DNA of 64,000 nt from Zerene cesonia (taxonomy: Eukaryota; Arthropoda; Insecta; Lepidoptera; Pieridae). Below, one piece after another: positions 1-12,850 of this stretch (position 1 is the stretch's first letter; each line of letters begins with the position of its first letter). The DNA lies in NCBI RefSeq assembly GCF_012273895.1, contig NC_052129.1, positions 1,426,001 to 1,490,000 on the forward strand, given 5' to 3'. A program made the translations under genes and the position numbers. The notes under the pieces were generated by a model that saw nothing but the letters and a program-made list of their open reading frames with translations, had not been told where the DNA came from and searched no databases.

Positions 1-2040
1 TTTTATATTCGCGAGCAAGTTTGCAGCTGGTAAAACAATGTTTACTTGAAGTTAATTAACATATTATAATGTCACAATTTTTTCGATAAACATTGATTTC
101 CAAAAGGTTCACGGATATTTAATAATTCTTTAACGTAATCAAATTACGTATCGATTAGTTGATGACACATGCTAGGAAGCCATAAACAGTGAGGTGACCT
201 TGTCCAAAATAACGCTACATTTTACCGAATTTCGCTACCAAACGTTCCACTTGAATATTTCAAATGAGAGTGACGGCTGTTTACATTTCAAAGCTTTACA
301 TCAAACGCGTTACGTATTTCCAATATTTACATTCTACGATTACTATTTGATTATATCACAAAAGGTTTATACGATTTTATTATTAAATTCCTTTTTTTTG
401 GTGGTAACACGTAATATTTTTATCGTCATATTATATATTATTTATAGTCATTAGATTTATCATAAGCGTATTTAGTGGCTGTTTGTCACAACCATATTTC
501 CGAATAAATACTTAACTAAGAAGTACCATTAAAATAGAAGGAGTATTTATAGTACTAGAAAAAAAAACATTAATTCATTATCTGTGGTTTAATAGAATGT
601 AAAAATATAATAAGAGAGTTTAAGGGTATTATATGTTTATACGAATAACAATAAATAAAGCGCAATAAACACAATGCAAGAGCGAGATTTAACTGTGCTA
701 CTTACCTTAAAATAAATGAATACAATTTTAGAAATGTTTAATGTTTATATTTGAAAACGAACAATCGTTGTAGTTAACGCTTCAAATACTTCTATGATCA
801 GACCTAGCAATATAATGTCCTTCGTTGATTTTGACTTGTTATGAAAATCAATACGTCTAAAATTAAGTGATTAGGTATCTAAAACCGTAGTAAAATGTAA
901 GTTCTCTTTATTATATTATCTAGATATTGAATTCTTAACATCATCAACTGGATTAAAATAAATATATTTATGCGTTCTACTCAAAATATATATAAATATT
1001 TTCTTTATAGCCTATTGCTCATGGTTTACACATAAAAATAGTTCAACATTTTCAAACGGTAATCAATCTCCTGAACACGCCTATAGGCTGTAAATTTATC
1101 AACACATTTTTCCGTCAAAAAGCAATCAAAGGCCTAAGTACTCATTTACATTCTAAATTTAAGTTATTAGAATAGCTGTCGTTCAGAATTTAAATTAGGC
1201 GGGAAAACAAAAGAAACAAAATGGCTGGCATTTCAGCACCTGTCAAACTCTGTCGGCGCGTTAATAGCGGATGCTGATAAATTGGTCTGAAAACTCACAT
1301 AACATTTAAAATACCCTATCTTTGTAATTATTTCTGATATAATATTTTTTATTTATATCAAGTTACAAAAAATGGTAATTGAGATTATATTTGTATACTA
1401 GTCTAGAGATAAACTAATTATATAACTGTGAAAAGTACGAACGCACGCAGATAAAAAAAAGTATGGTATCTGTCGTCAAAATATCCAATTTTAAATTTCA
1501 GAATATATTCCAGGCCTCTAGGTCAAATATCAAATCACACGGGAGGAAAAGTATTTCATCATAATTATCAGTTGACGTCCACAAACCAACTGACAGACGA
1601 CAAGAGGAATAATTTGTCGCCTGCAAAACTTGTGTCAAATAAAAAAACAGTAACGTGTCCCTCTGGGAAGATGTAAAAATTACATTTTAATTTTTTTTAT
1701 TGGCAACATTAGTAACGTTTAGGAGACAGAATAAAAAAATACAACAAATTAATTATTCGAACATTACAATGTTCGAATTTCAATTGTCAGTATCATGATT
1801 AACTCCCTCTGTGTTTGTCATAGCTCATGTTTGTGAGAACCCAGGTGTGACATTACACAATGTTGAATTTTAAATGTCCTCACAATACTGCATGTTTTTT
1901 CATTAACAGCTAAGATGTTCGTAAGAACAACTTCTGTATGTAAGCACTGTTGATCAGCCTCAGATGGAACTATGTTCATCATTTATTTTTCGAATTTTAT
2001 TTAACATTAAAGAAAGTAAACATTCTATATATATTATTAA
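1..2040. other. Gene-free AT-rich stretch
   Basis: I see no exon with convincing splice sites and no recognisable protein. Open frames here are short and of low complexity. If the exon at 8949 belongs to filamin, this stretch lies in the intron upstream of it. Confidence 0.6.
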
Positions 2041-2042
2041 AA

Positions 2043-2265
2043 GCTAATGTTCGCAGCTTCGCACGCGTTAAATTCGCAGTAGTTTAATAGATGTTATTAT
2101 ACATATAAACTTTTCTCTTTAATCACTCTATCTATTAAAAAACCCCCATCAAAATCCGTTGAATAGTTTTAAAGATCTAAGCATACATACCTACACACAC
2201 ACATACATACATACATACATAGGGCAGACGCGGGAAACGACAATGCTTTATATTATGTAGTGATA
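2043..2265 (-). repeat. Interspersed repeat, family C copy
   Basis: This copy shares a core with 14589-14775, a fragment at 29922-29985, and an inverted copy at 34459-34656. Shared parts are the cgcacgcgttaaa edge, a run reading tttaatagatgtt, and an end reading tttatattatgtagtga. A short (CATA)n tract (about 2190-2221) sits inside it. It is a non-coding, probably Helitron-derived element. The strand follows the Lep1 convention, in which the CTAGT edge is the 3' end. Confidence 0.65.
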
Positions 2266-2309
2266 GTTTACAAGAGAACAGCATCAATAATTTCCAGTTC
2301 ATTTACAAG

Positions 2310-2512
2310 GACGCACGCCTGTCCTCACTTGTCCTCGACACGGCCTCTAGGTCGGGCCTCGGGCGAAGGACGTCCCAGCCTGACCCCGGGAAGCACGGCC
2401 TCGACCTCATCCTTCAGGGCGAGGCCAGGCCTTGGATGGGCCGTGAACCTTGTGTCAAGGCTCACTTGTGACGTAGGAAATGGCGGAGTGCTTTCAGGGA
2501 AATCGGAAGCTT
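2310..2512. other. GC-rich island of unknown nature
   Basis: About 200 bases are strikingly GC-rich in otherwise AT-rich surroundings. Both strands stay open: on plus to a stop at 2512-2514, on minus for roughly 55 codons. I recognise no domain on either strand and see no clear splice sites. It could be a fragment of a GC-rich mobile element, a regulatory island, or an exon I cannot identify. Confidence 0.4.
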
Positions 2513-3183
2513 AGTTTGTGAAGTTGTTTTTAATACTGATGCTGTATGTTATTTGTTGTTTACTCAAGCATTCGCATAACACGATAATTTTACATAAATA
2601 GAGATATATAATTACTTATTGATACGATCCGTCGAAATCACTGTTGATGGTAAACATATTTTTCTTCAAATCCGGAGATTCATCTTCTACGTTCTTTATG
2701 AACTGGTGCTATACATAATAAATATAATAAATAAAAAAATAAATATTGATCTAACTAATAAATAGAAAGGTCTTTTCACATAGATCTAGAATTTAATACA
2801 GAGGAATTTAATCAAAGAACAATACTTATTGAGCTGGCTAGTAATTACCAACAATTGTCAATCACAGGGCGGGCGGCGTGCCAGGCCACCTGCCCCCATC
2901 AATCAGACGTATAAACTCGCTTTTTAACATTCCCTCTTATTTTAATTAAATTATTTCTTGCGCTATTTGACGTCAGATTGATCGGTATTTTTATACTGGC
3001 AAGACACGATTTATTGGGCATGATGGCCGAGGTGTGATCCGAATCGAATAGGCTTAAAGTAAATGTCATTTGATCATTTGTCTTATGTTTGAATTAATAA
3101 AATACCAAATAGCAACAACCTAACCTAACCTTTTAGAATGACATTCCAGGCATCACTTTTAATAGCCTTTGGCATATTTTACT

Positions 3184-3402
3184 ACTAGCTGCGCCCCGCG
3201 GTTTCACCCGCGTAAGTCCGTATCCCGTAGGAATATCGGGAAAAAAGTTGCCTATATGTTAATCCAGTTGTCCAACTATCTACGTACCAATTTTCATTGC
3301 AATAGATTCAGTAGTTTTTGCGTGAAAGAGTTCAAAAAAAACACACACACATCCTTACGAACATTTCGCAATTTTCTGCATTTATAATATTAGTAGGATA
3401 GG
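3184..3402 (-). mobile_element. Lep1-type Helitron-like element
   Basis: It carries both edges of the family that recurs throughout the window: one end ACTAGCTGCGCCCCGCGG, the other tttataatattagtagga. The GC-rich short inverted motif next to CTAG and the lack of an obvious target-site duplication suit a non-autonomous Helitron. There is no coding capacity. A small insertion interrupts the region just before the 5' edge. Confidence 0.8.
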
Positions 3403-3837
3403 ATTAACATTTTGAAAGATAACAATAAAATACAGAGCACTTGAAATAGTCAGCAACAATAAATCAACAAATCTTATTTGATTTTCCGCCATCTCAAACA
3501 TAAGTACACTTGTTTGTATTTTTAATTAGTTTTTATTTTTAAATATTGTACACAATATCAAATCAAAGTAATATAATTGAAGCCAGCTGCTAGGAAGAAC
3601 CGTTTGCAATGTTAATATAATGTATAGGTGCACGTGTTTCTTTCTTATAATATTAACAATGTGATATATCTTTTGTAGTGTAATGGAGTTGTTTGATCGT
3701 ATAAAGTACAGGTCGTATACAATGCCTAGGCTATAAAGAGATGTATAAATTAAAACTCACAAGATTACCGTAATTATATAAAATGAATAAACTAACCTAA
3801 TTTGTGTTGAGCAAGGTACAAGGTTGTTAAAAAAAGC

Positions 3838-4034
3838 CTACTAATATTATAAATGCGAAAGTTTGTAAGGATGTGTGTATGTTTGTTGCTCATTCACGCA
3901 AATACCACAGAACCGATTTCAATGAAATTTGGTACGTAGACACCTGGACAATTGGAATAAGGCATAGGCAACTTTATCCCGATATTTCTACGGGATACGG
4001 ACATACGCGGGTGAAACTGCGGGGCGCAGCTACA
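3838..4034 (+). mobile_element. Lep1-type Helitron-like element
   Basis: The copy runs from ctactaatattataaatgcg to gcggggcgcagctac and matches the 3184-3402 copy in reverse orientation. The two copies lie about 430 bases apart, head to head. The reading frame inside it is a by-product of the repeat. Confidence 0.8.
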
Positions 4035-4157
4035 CACTATGAATTAAGAATTTTCAGTTAGATTTAATTTACTGTATTTTTATGTTTTTGTACTTTTGTT
4101 ACTCGATTACTTCTTGGGCTTTTAGAAATCTTTTTTATATATAAACTTTAGTATTTA

Positions 4158-4305
4158 TATAGCTGTTCGCCCCGGCTTTGCGCTTGGTACATATAATATA
4201 GCCTATATCACTGTTAAGATGCAAATTTCTAAGGGTTTGAAAGAGTGTGTGAAATCGGTCCAGCAGTTTTTGCGTGAAAACGTTACAAATACAGAAGTTT
4301 CTTCT
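4158..4305 (-). repeat. Degenerate Helitron-like repeat, family B
   Basis: It starts with a cgccccggctttgcgc edge and has a downstream segment resembling the inner part of the copies at 33943 and 47300. It is diverged, and its ends are not sharply defined. Confidence 0.5.
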
Positions 4306-6570
4306 TAAAAATATTAGTTTAGATTTTATCAGTATTAAAGACCTATTAAGTTACCTACATATTTAAGATATGAATAGTTTTTAAAACTGCTCTCAATTTG
4401 CGCGCTTTTTTATGCTTTATGAATGAAGAATAAATTGTGTTTCCCCCACGTTAGTGACCTCTTTTGCAGAAAAGGTTTATATTATTTTCAAATTAATCTA
4501 AGTAATTATTTTCTCGTGTTTCATTTTTCAGTTAGAAATTAAAGGATTTTTATTTACTATCCAATAACAAAACAAATTAAAATTCAGTCGAACTGAGAAC
4601 CTTCTATTCAGCAAAAAAATGAAGTATGTCATTCGTAGAATATTGTTGAACACTATCTTAATAGATTATTAATACAGTCGGACATGTTGTATTTATTCTG
4701 TTCGTTATGCTTTGTCGTTATTAATTACGATGCAAAACAGAGCAAGAGTGATTTAGTGAGCATATATTGTAATAACGCATGCATGCTTTCTATTTGTGTG
4801 TAGAAGCGGTAGGTATAACTTATTGTGACAATGATTGCATATATGTAGTAATATAAACTGAGAATATTTTAATAAAAATGTCGACAACGGTCCATGTATT
4901 TTATTTATTTTAATAACTCAGTTGATTGAATCAATTCGCTCAATATTTATAAAGTAGCACTAGTCATCTTCATTAGGTTGCCTGACAGAAATCGCCCAGA
5001 TCAGCTACACAAACAATCCTCTTATCTAAACAAATAATAATCCTCAGAAAAGTTATATCTTTTGAAGGGAATAATGCACCAACATTAAGAACTTAACTAC
5101 ACACCATTGGTTTTTAGTGGCCATTGGACATTGTCAATAGTAGAGAATGGTAATTATAAAAAAAGTAATACAAACTTAATAATATTCAATGTGCAGGAAT
5201 ACAACGATAAATAGAAAAAAATAATTGTCGAACAAAAATATTTATGTCTTGATAAAAGCAATTCCCGCCAAAACCTAACCAACAAAACATCTGGCAACCC
5301 ACATCGGATGTGTTTACGTTGTTTTTAATTAAACTAAATACAGATTGCGAACCACAAAAACCGAGTCGTAAATAATAGGAAGCATTAAATCAATTATTAT
5401 ACTGTTAAATAATTACGAAACTTGTTTATTGCAACCTACGCGATATTCTAGTCATCCTGTGAAAATTATCTGAAAATATTTACGTGGGTCAGCATGATCT
5501 TTTGATGTACGATGTTTTAACCGTTTATTTATCGTTTAGTACAGTCCAAGTGTTGTTTTACGGTTCCGAATATAATCTATTGCCAGATTATTATATTTGC
5601 TAAACTATAACATGAAATGTAGGCATTATTTGTTGGAATTAGGTTTTTAGATCGTAAGCACACTCATGGTGGGTATAATACATGATGAAAAAACTTTATA
5701 TGGTGCCTATTTACGGAGAAAGCGTGGGTAGGGGAGCGGAAAGGCACTTACTTACCCCGGGTGTTTACTTGTGTGCGAACAATTGTACAATATACTAATA
5801 TTTGCATACATGTATGAAAAAGAAACACACACACAAAACCCATAGAGGTATCGAGTGTCAAAGCCTATTGAGAAAATTGCCGATAAGTTTCAATTGAATC
5901 TATTACCACATGAGGTCTATTTCGTTTTAACATCCTCACATGCTGTTCGCTGCCAAATGTGACAGCGGTTTGCTCCTACATGACATTACGAAAGGTCTGA
6001 AGTCACCAATATCCATTCATACAATTTCAGAATTAATTGGGATGTTAATAGGAAACAAATGAATGTAGTAATATAATTAATTACTGGGCAAATTGCCACC
6101 ACGCTGACAATGCGAGCCGACATGCTGATTAAATACTGCAAGGAATTAACGTGGTATTAACAATGAAGTATTGGATGTAATCTAATTGTAACTGACAATT
6201 TTAATTATTGAATGAATGGAATACTAGCAAAGGTGTGTAGAGAGCTTTGACGAAAACTAAAACTTCTTAAGTATTATGTTTTAATAAAAATAATAATAAT
6301 AAATTATGAATTTAACAAGAAATATATTAAATAGGTAGTGAGAGAGAAAGGAGGTCATATTAGTTAAATTAATTTAATTGCAATTTATATAAATCTTATT
6401 CTATGATGTCTAAAAGATAATATTATTATGTATGTTGATAATTTTGAAACATTATTCGGCAATCCACGAAAACAAAAAATAAGAATCAACTAAATTGTCT
6501 CCATTGCCCTTATACAGATTATACATATGGAAATTATTTGATCCCGCCGATCCTCATCGGGATAATAATA
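4306..6570. other. Gene-free AT-rich stretch
   Basis: No coding exon, RNA gene or complete mobile element is recognisable here. The only texture is simple AT-rich sequence and a short CA run near 5825-5837. Confidence 0.55.
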
Positions 6571-6574
6571 AACT

Positions 6575-6735
6575 CATGAAATAATTGTATTATCACCGAT
6601 GCTTGATAACTAGGTAAGTATATAAAGTTTGAATGAAATTTGTCCGTTTGAAGTGGGTCAAAATCGAGTCAAGACGAGACAGTTGCTTGTGAACGTACAG
6701 ATGAAGTTACCTAGTAAAAGCGTGTTAAAAACTGA
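6575..6735 (+). repeat. Interspersed repeat, family H copy
   Basis: It shares the phrase gtgggtcaaaatcg and the closing aaaagcgtgt with a second copy at 35618-35795. That copy carries an expanded (AAAC)n tract where this one has only a short spacer. It is non-coding and mobile in origin, judging by the dispersed copies. Confidence 0.6.
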
Positions 6736-6739
6736 AAAT

Positions 6740-8948
6740 TCCAGGGAACGGTCATTCATTGGGTAGGGGCCTGTATTTGAATTGTATTTACTTCTTTCAA
6801 CTCCTAGTAAGTTTGCATATGAGTATCGGTTTTTACGAGGGGATGGATGAATCGTAAAAGTGGAAACTGAATCGTTAATGAGGAAACACCTGTAGCAACA
6901 ATAACACGGACGCAGTTATTTGTGAGTAATTTACAGCATTGAAATAACTCCTTATCCCTAGCCAAGTGAATAATGCAATAGAACATAAAACACGTAAATT
7001 ATTGGCCCAAATTTTATTTCGAGTGTAGTAAGGTCTCAAATCAATAAAGATATTGCGTGAGACGGATTAAATAGGTGTGTAATACATTATTTATTAGTTT
7101 AACTGTTATGAAAATATAATTATTATTTCATGTAATAAGTGCAAGTAATCTTAGCTTTTTGCATATTTAAGGTAGAGTATTAGTAGTCTAAGATAAATTT
7201 AACTTAAATTAAATTAAACTTTATTTTGAAAAGTAAACATGATTATGCATAATTATTATTTTAATATAGAACAAACCGATGGTGTTTTATATTACCTTAC
7301 ATAGCCTTCAGCTATGTGATACAGTCGCCCTGCTTAGCTCGGTTAGCATTTGCAGGGTCGGATTTATCCTACAGGCCACCTTGGCAATTTTAATGCAAAT
7401 CTCTCTTTACTCTATCCTCTCTTTATGCCTTTTGCTTTTCGTAGTTAAATAAAAAAAAAATATTCTTTATATAAATAAGATTAATTACCTCTCAGATTTG
7501 CTTTCAGGTATACAGAAGGTTTTTATGTAGAAAATTGTAAACTAATGACAGCAATAAACATAATTCCACTAGTCTTGTCCACAAAACATGCAGTACTAGT
7601 GCCATCTAGCGGAAAAGCGCAAAAACTCTTGGAGCAGAAACAGCGCCATCTATTATTGTCACACCATAGCGTCTGAACTTATACGCGAACCGTCTGAAAG
7701 ATCCACATTAAAACGCCTGAAACGATATTCAGAGATATTTATGTTCAGAAACATGAACTTGGTCGTCCGAAAATAGTTCAGTTTGACATATGTACGGTCG
7801 CAACATGTAGTTTTTTATTTTTCATGTCTTTCTTTGGCGAATTTTCGCTATAAAACTCTTTTAACGTGTTGCTATAGATGAAATTCAATATGGATTCGGG
7901 GTAAATATGAGGTTTTGAGCATGCACGACCGTTAGGTCTAATTTTGAGCCCGTGCTGTTTTGTTTTGACATTCATAACCTGTATGCGTTTGGTGTTTTGT
8001 TGCTAATCCGGCGAAAGTTATGACAATAAAACATGTTTAAATTTAGATATATCTACCAATTTGCTGAATGACCAATAGAAATATGAATAATATATTGCTT
8101 ATAAAATATAACTACCTACCATTATAACTTAAAATTTAAAGATACGTACAAAGTTTCTGGAAATAAGATTTAGACCCAAAAATAACAAGGAGGAATAAAT
8201 ATAGAAACGTAAGGATAAATATTAAAGATGCGTAATTCCGAAAATAAATTCATCTTATTTAATTCGAGCGGTTAATACGCAAAAGTTTAGTCACATAGGT
8301 AATAATATAATGTACCTAATAAAAATAAAAATAGTGTAGTAACAAGTGTATTTATGATATCTGAATCGCTGCCACGATAATACTTCGGATGAAAGTGCCA
8401 TTAATTTTTTTGGATGACGTAAAAGCCTTTCCAGACAGACATGAATTCTTTTAGCGTGAATACACACTGCTTGCTGATAAGTAACGTAAATTATGTGGAA
8501 TGAACTTATTTGTTTTATTTAGTGATTTGAACAATGAGGAAATTTGTTGAATAAAGAATTATGGGCATATAAAGATTTTAATTTTGTTATCGTGTTACGA
8601 AGCCCGTCTAGTACGCAAATGATTTATAGCTTTAAAGAGAGTAAAAGGTGGCGCTTTTTTTCGTAATCGTTCATTAGCTTTACTACGAACATAACTCAAC
8701 GAAAAGAGAAAATAGATCTAAAGCGATAATAATTAAATTAAATAAATAAAAAATGTACATTCTGTTCTACCTATCAAACCTACCTAAAGATATGATGAAT
8801 GATGACGATGAATCGTATATATGGTGTCAGCCTAAAAGGAATAAGTGGTATAACTATAATTTTTACAAAATCTCAAATATATTGAAATTGGAAAAACATT
8901 GTAAATATAATATAAAATAGAAATGTAAATTCAATTATGTTATTTCAG
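6740..8948. other. Gene-free stretch upstream of the 8949 exon
   Basis: I see no exon. Two gccatct motifs occur at about 7601-7607 and 7643-7652, the second being GCGCCATCTA, which matches the insect CTCF-type core on the reverse strand. The rest is AT-rich intronic DNA. Confidence 0.5.
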
Positions 8949-9061
8949 AGGAAGCGGAAAGAGACTGGGCGATTCCAGCGATCCCTGTTGGTACATCGAC
9001 TCGGCCTACGCTTCGTCTTTAAAGGTTTCTCTCCGACTACCCACAAGACAGTTTTTAGAAG
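8949..9061 (+). CDS. cher: Filamin (cheerio), internal exon of the long isoform: hinge 1 and A strand of repeat 16
   Basis: The exon is bounded by a ttatttcag acceptor and an AAG|GTAAGT donor. One frame, starting at base 8950, is open throughout and gives a peptide with DPCWYIDSAY followed by alternating hydrophobic residues (SLKVSLRLPT). Vertebrate filamin hinge 1 has a W..EEAY motif and then a similar strand before its EVHMPSG segment. The exon ends with one base of a split codon, exactly what the shared exon at 31407 needs, giving ...FLE-A-EVKMPSG. I infer that it belongs to the full-length filamin, which contains the actin-binding domain and earlier repeats upstream of this window. It enters with one base completing a split codon. 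The alternative is a 5' untranslated exon; the phase match and hinge resemblance favour coding. Confidence 0.65.
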
Positions 9062-9453
9062 GTAAGTACATTTAACCATCTAAATCACAAATCTATACAT
9101 CTTATTAATTAAAACAACAATATACTAAAACTAAAATTGTATTATATAAAATATTCTCGGAACAAATTAAACAACGATATCAATTGAATATTTTCAGAGC
9201 TATATCAGCCACGATTTCAACAGAGCGATCTTAAAAGATACGTAATGGGTATGTTTATATTAAACCCATGATCAAAGAAATACTTTGATAAATCCCTTTT
9301 GTTGATCCTTGTGGTTAACCGTTTATTTCGTGTCAAAAATATCATGTACTCACGTTTCCTTTATATGTTTTACTATATTTCGCATTATTAATTTAATATT
9401 TCACGCATGACAATATAATTTCCACTCCCTCAATGAATATGTTTTTGTAGTCA

Positions 9454-9541
9454 GCGCCATCTATGAACAATTTAAAGAATAACAATCGTGCATGCACAAC
9501 ATGTCATTAAGAAGTATTGTGATTGGTAACATAGATGGCGC
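9454..9541. promoter_or_regulatory. Inverted pair of CTCF-like motifs
   Basis: GCGCCATCTATG at 9454-9465 and its perfect reverse complement CATAGATGGCGC at 9530-9541 bracket 64 bases. AGATGGCGC is the core of the insect CTCF motif. The same symmetry could instead be the terminal inverted repeats of an 88-base miniature element. Confidence 0.4.
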
Positions 9542-10620
9542 GGAATATGTTTATACCACAGATAATATTTAGGTACGCATTATTTTTATTTGCTATAAAA
9601 TTACAACGTTCATGGGGAGGGAGGTATCACTCCAGATTCTAAAGTGGGACCAAATTACAATACTTTCCTGTGAAACACAGGAAGAATTGTCTACATTAAT
9701 CGGTTGAAAACCTACGGAGTTATCAAGTATCCAAAACTAAATATAAAATAAAAAAATTTGAACCTCCTTTGTTTTTGCGAATCCCGTTAAAAAAATCCTT
9801 ATCAAAGATAGAAGTCTAATGATGTTGATATATTAATATTTACATTTTGAAAAATGTAGTGTTTCGGATCCTTGAAAAATATAAAGAAAGAAAAAGCTCA
9901 GTCATGACGAGAATTTCAAACCTGCTTCTTTTGTCATAATTAATGTGTTATTACGACGCAGGATTTAAGTAAATAATAAATAAGTAATTTTATATTCTTG
10001 TGTAAGTAAATTTAATTAAAATCTACATATTTATCTATTAAATTTTTCATACGTCCCAAATTATACCGCCCAATTAGGTAGTCTTGAACAAAATAAACTC
10101 TTTCTAATATTGTTCTTTCTTTCATATCGCTATAGAGCGCTTTTATGAGATGATATTCATTGACCATTTACATAACATTTACCTGGAGTTACTTGGGGAG
10201 TTAGATAGTTAAATAGGCTACTTTTCAATGCGGTGAAACATTTAATTCCCATCAGAATTTTCTTTAATTATGCAGGTGAAACCGCGGCGTAAAGCTAGCT
10301 ATTCTATACATTAAATTCGAAATTAAACCAATTTAAAAACTTTTATTTTAACACTCAATAATATAAATAATATTTTTAGCCAGCTGACGTCATCATGTAA
10401 ATGTTTTATGAGGACAGGTGTAGGAATCTGGTTATTTATAAATGTCATAAAATTCCTATTTTATATTATTCATTCTTGGTATTTTAAACGGTTTAAAATT
10501 GTCATTATTATATGGTAGGATTAAATTCAGCGAATTAATTTGACGTAATTTTTACAACAGCAGTCCTTTTCAGATGAAGCAAATAAATGATATAATACGA
10601 ATGGTGACTTTTAAAATTTC
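9542..10620. other. Gene-free intronic stretch
   Basis: There are no exons or full repeats. A short fragment reading gtgaaaccgcggcgtaaagc near 10275 is the 3' edge of a decayed Lep1-like element. Confidence 0.5.
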
Positions 10621-10625
10621 ATAGT

Positions 10626-10745
10626 ATGTGACCTTGGTGCAATGGTTAACGCTTGAGCGTAGAATCGAGGGGTTCTGAGTTCGATTCCCGGGGGAGGGAT
10701 TATCAAAAAAGGCCTCAGTTTGGCAGAGAATAGAAAGCATACTAA
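10626..10745 (+). mobile_element. tRNA-headed SINE fragment
   Basis: The stretch reads like a tRNA promoter: an A-box-like tggtgcaatgg, then a B-box-like gagttcgattccc about 45 bases on. The ends cannot pair as an acceptor stem, so it is not a functional tRNA gene but the head of a SINE. The downstream body is short and not shared with other copies here. Confidence 0.5.
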
Positions 10746-11119
10746 GTGAAAATAATTTTTAAAAAAGCCTATCAGTACAATGTAAAAAAACGCTCACTTC
10801 GCACCAGAAATCCAATTATAGTAATCTGTACCCTATCTAGTAAGAATACTTATCTAGTGGATATAAGAGCAATAAAAATATATTTAGAATTCACATTAGC
10901 ACTGGAAATACCTGACTATCATAACTTTTGGATTATCCCAGTATCTTTCTGGCTAAAACAGGTAGAGAAAGAAATAAAACAACGACATAAGATACTCGTC
11001 TCATATTTGCATTTGCTTGACGTTGTTTTGACAAACAGCTGGTGCATATTCAGATTAAATGTACACTCGTTGAGGGATAGAGTTACTACATACCTAGGGC
11101 ATAGTTACGGTTTCTGATA

Positions 11120-12685
11120 AGAATTAAACTCAGGCTTCTGTAATGGGTTTACCAGTAGGTGTAGATTTAAACGTATGTTAACAAATATTTGGGCGTTTTA
11201 TAATATCTATATTTGTTATATCAGTTTTTTACACTCCAAATGTTATTTTCTTAAAGAATATATATAGATAATGTTTCCTCCTAGATTTGAACTCAGCTTC
11301 AAAATCATAATATACGGCGTATTGATAATATAAAACTTATAAACGAATGGGCAGCGCTTGACCACGATCTCGCCTGATGCTGAGATGTGTCTAAGATGGA
11401 GACGTTACCGTAGAAGGTACCTGTTCACTATTCTTTTGAAAAGGTCTTCAAGAGAAGGGTGAATAATATAATATATAATTATATAAATAAAAATGTATTA
11501 ACAATATAGTATAATACAATCTGGATTGTACTCAGATTCAGGAAACATGTTCCAATCCCTTACGGTTCGAATATAGAATGAATCTTTGGAATACAACCTC
11601 AATGCTAGCTACTTGTACTTATTATCCTATGGTAAGGTACCTATAAAGAATTTTCATCCCGCAGAATCTACAGTTATAACTAGCATGCAGATTAATTTTC
11701 TTATATCAATTTCAACCTCGTCAAATAATGTATATTTAAAACAAATTTATTCATTTATTTAACTCTTCAACAAGATTGTAAACTTAAAAATAATTATATA
11801 TATATACATATAAATATAATTAATGATTATTATGATAAAGTGTACAATTTGTTTGGCGGCCTTATCAATTAGAAGTGATCTCTTCCAGGCAACCACGGTA
11901 AACGGTAACGAGCATACTGCTTAACTATAAGCGGGACGAGAAATAGACACTTTTAAAAACTTAAAACAATGTAGCAGTTAGCGATTGATCCTATAATAAT
12001 AGCGTTATAAATATAAAAGTAACACATGTCCGCGCTTCGTCCACATCCACAATTAGCTATGAATAAAAAAAAATGTTATAGAAGCATTCAAATAAAATTC
12101 TTAACGTAATGTATTTTATTTAAAGAGGGTTGAGACGAGAGTATGTGGATATTGTAAATTAGGGACGCGTGGGCGAGCTGAGACGATATATTTCAATGAC
12201 TGAATCACTTCGCCGGTTTAAATAAATATATATTTGTTGATAGATCTTTGAGGAATATGTGTCTTATACACGACTACTGAATACTCATCTTACTTTTATT
12301 GTTTGTTGGTCAAGGGAGTTTGTTGTTAGCCATCACATCGTCCCCTTAGTTTTTATCAGAAATTAAAACTCATATAGGTATGTACATCTTGTATTATGTT
12401 AGCTGCAGCTGAAAGTCGGGTTATCAAAAATGCTTTATATACTTATAAGAATTTGAACTTCCAACTTATAACAAATCTTATAAACTACCTGCTATAAATA
12501 AAAGTAGGGGTGCTACACAGTAGTCAAGAACTATTTGTTACAAAATTAAATATGCTTAGGTAAGTAGATAAAGGTAAGTAAACAAAAATACTTATTTGGC
12601 GATTAGGACGTGCTAGTAGAATAATGTTTGTCGTGTCATCAAGTACCGTAAGTAGTAAGAAGTAAGAATGTAAATATTTGATATA
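11120..12685. other. Gene-free intronic stretch
   Basis: AT-rich sequence with no recognisable exon, RNA gene or repeat. No frame resembles a known protein. Confidence 0.5.
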
Positions 12686-12689
12686 TATT

Positions 12690-12850
12690 AAAGTGAAAAG
12701 TTACACTGTCTGTCTCTTCTTCACGCATAAACCACTAAACCAATTTGGACGAAATTTAGTGCAAAGATTATTTGAACGGCAACTTTTCCTGTAGAATTTT
12801 TGCTTTTCCTTTGACCAATCGGGCGTCACCGCAGGCGGACACCTAGTTAT
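12690..12850 (+). mobile_element. Decayed Lep1-like element
   Basis: The internal order matches the family: tctgtctcttcttcacgc, an aaccactaaacc phrase, then a target-like aatttggacgaaattt. It ends near a GC-rich gcaggcggacacctagtta edge. It is diverged from the better copies. Confidence 0.5.

Noticed and set aside
194..454. Open frame of 86 codons on the plus strand
   Set aside because: Low-complexity AT-rich translation, no recognisable motif, no splice sites or codon bias.
3117..3134. CCTAACCTAACC resembling the insect telomere repeat
   Set aside because: Only about three units, too short to call an interstitial telomere.
10628..10700. Possible tRNA gene
   Set aside because: A- and B-box-like motifs are present, but the ends cannot form an acceptor stem and the body continues like a SINE.
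10746..11117. Open frame of 123 codons just after the tRNA-like SINE head
   Set aside because: It is the longest unexplained frame, but its translation resembles nothing I know and it lies deep in an intron. A chance frame is the simplest reading.
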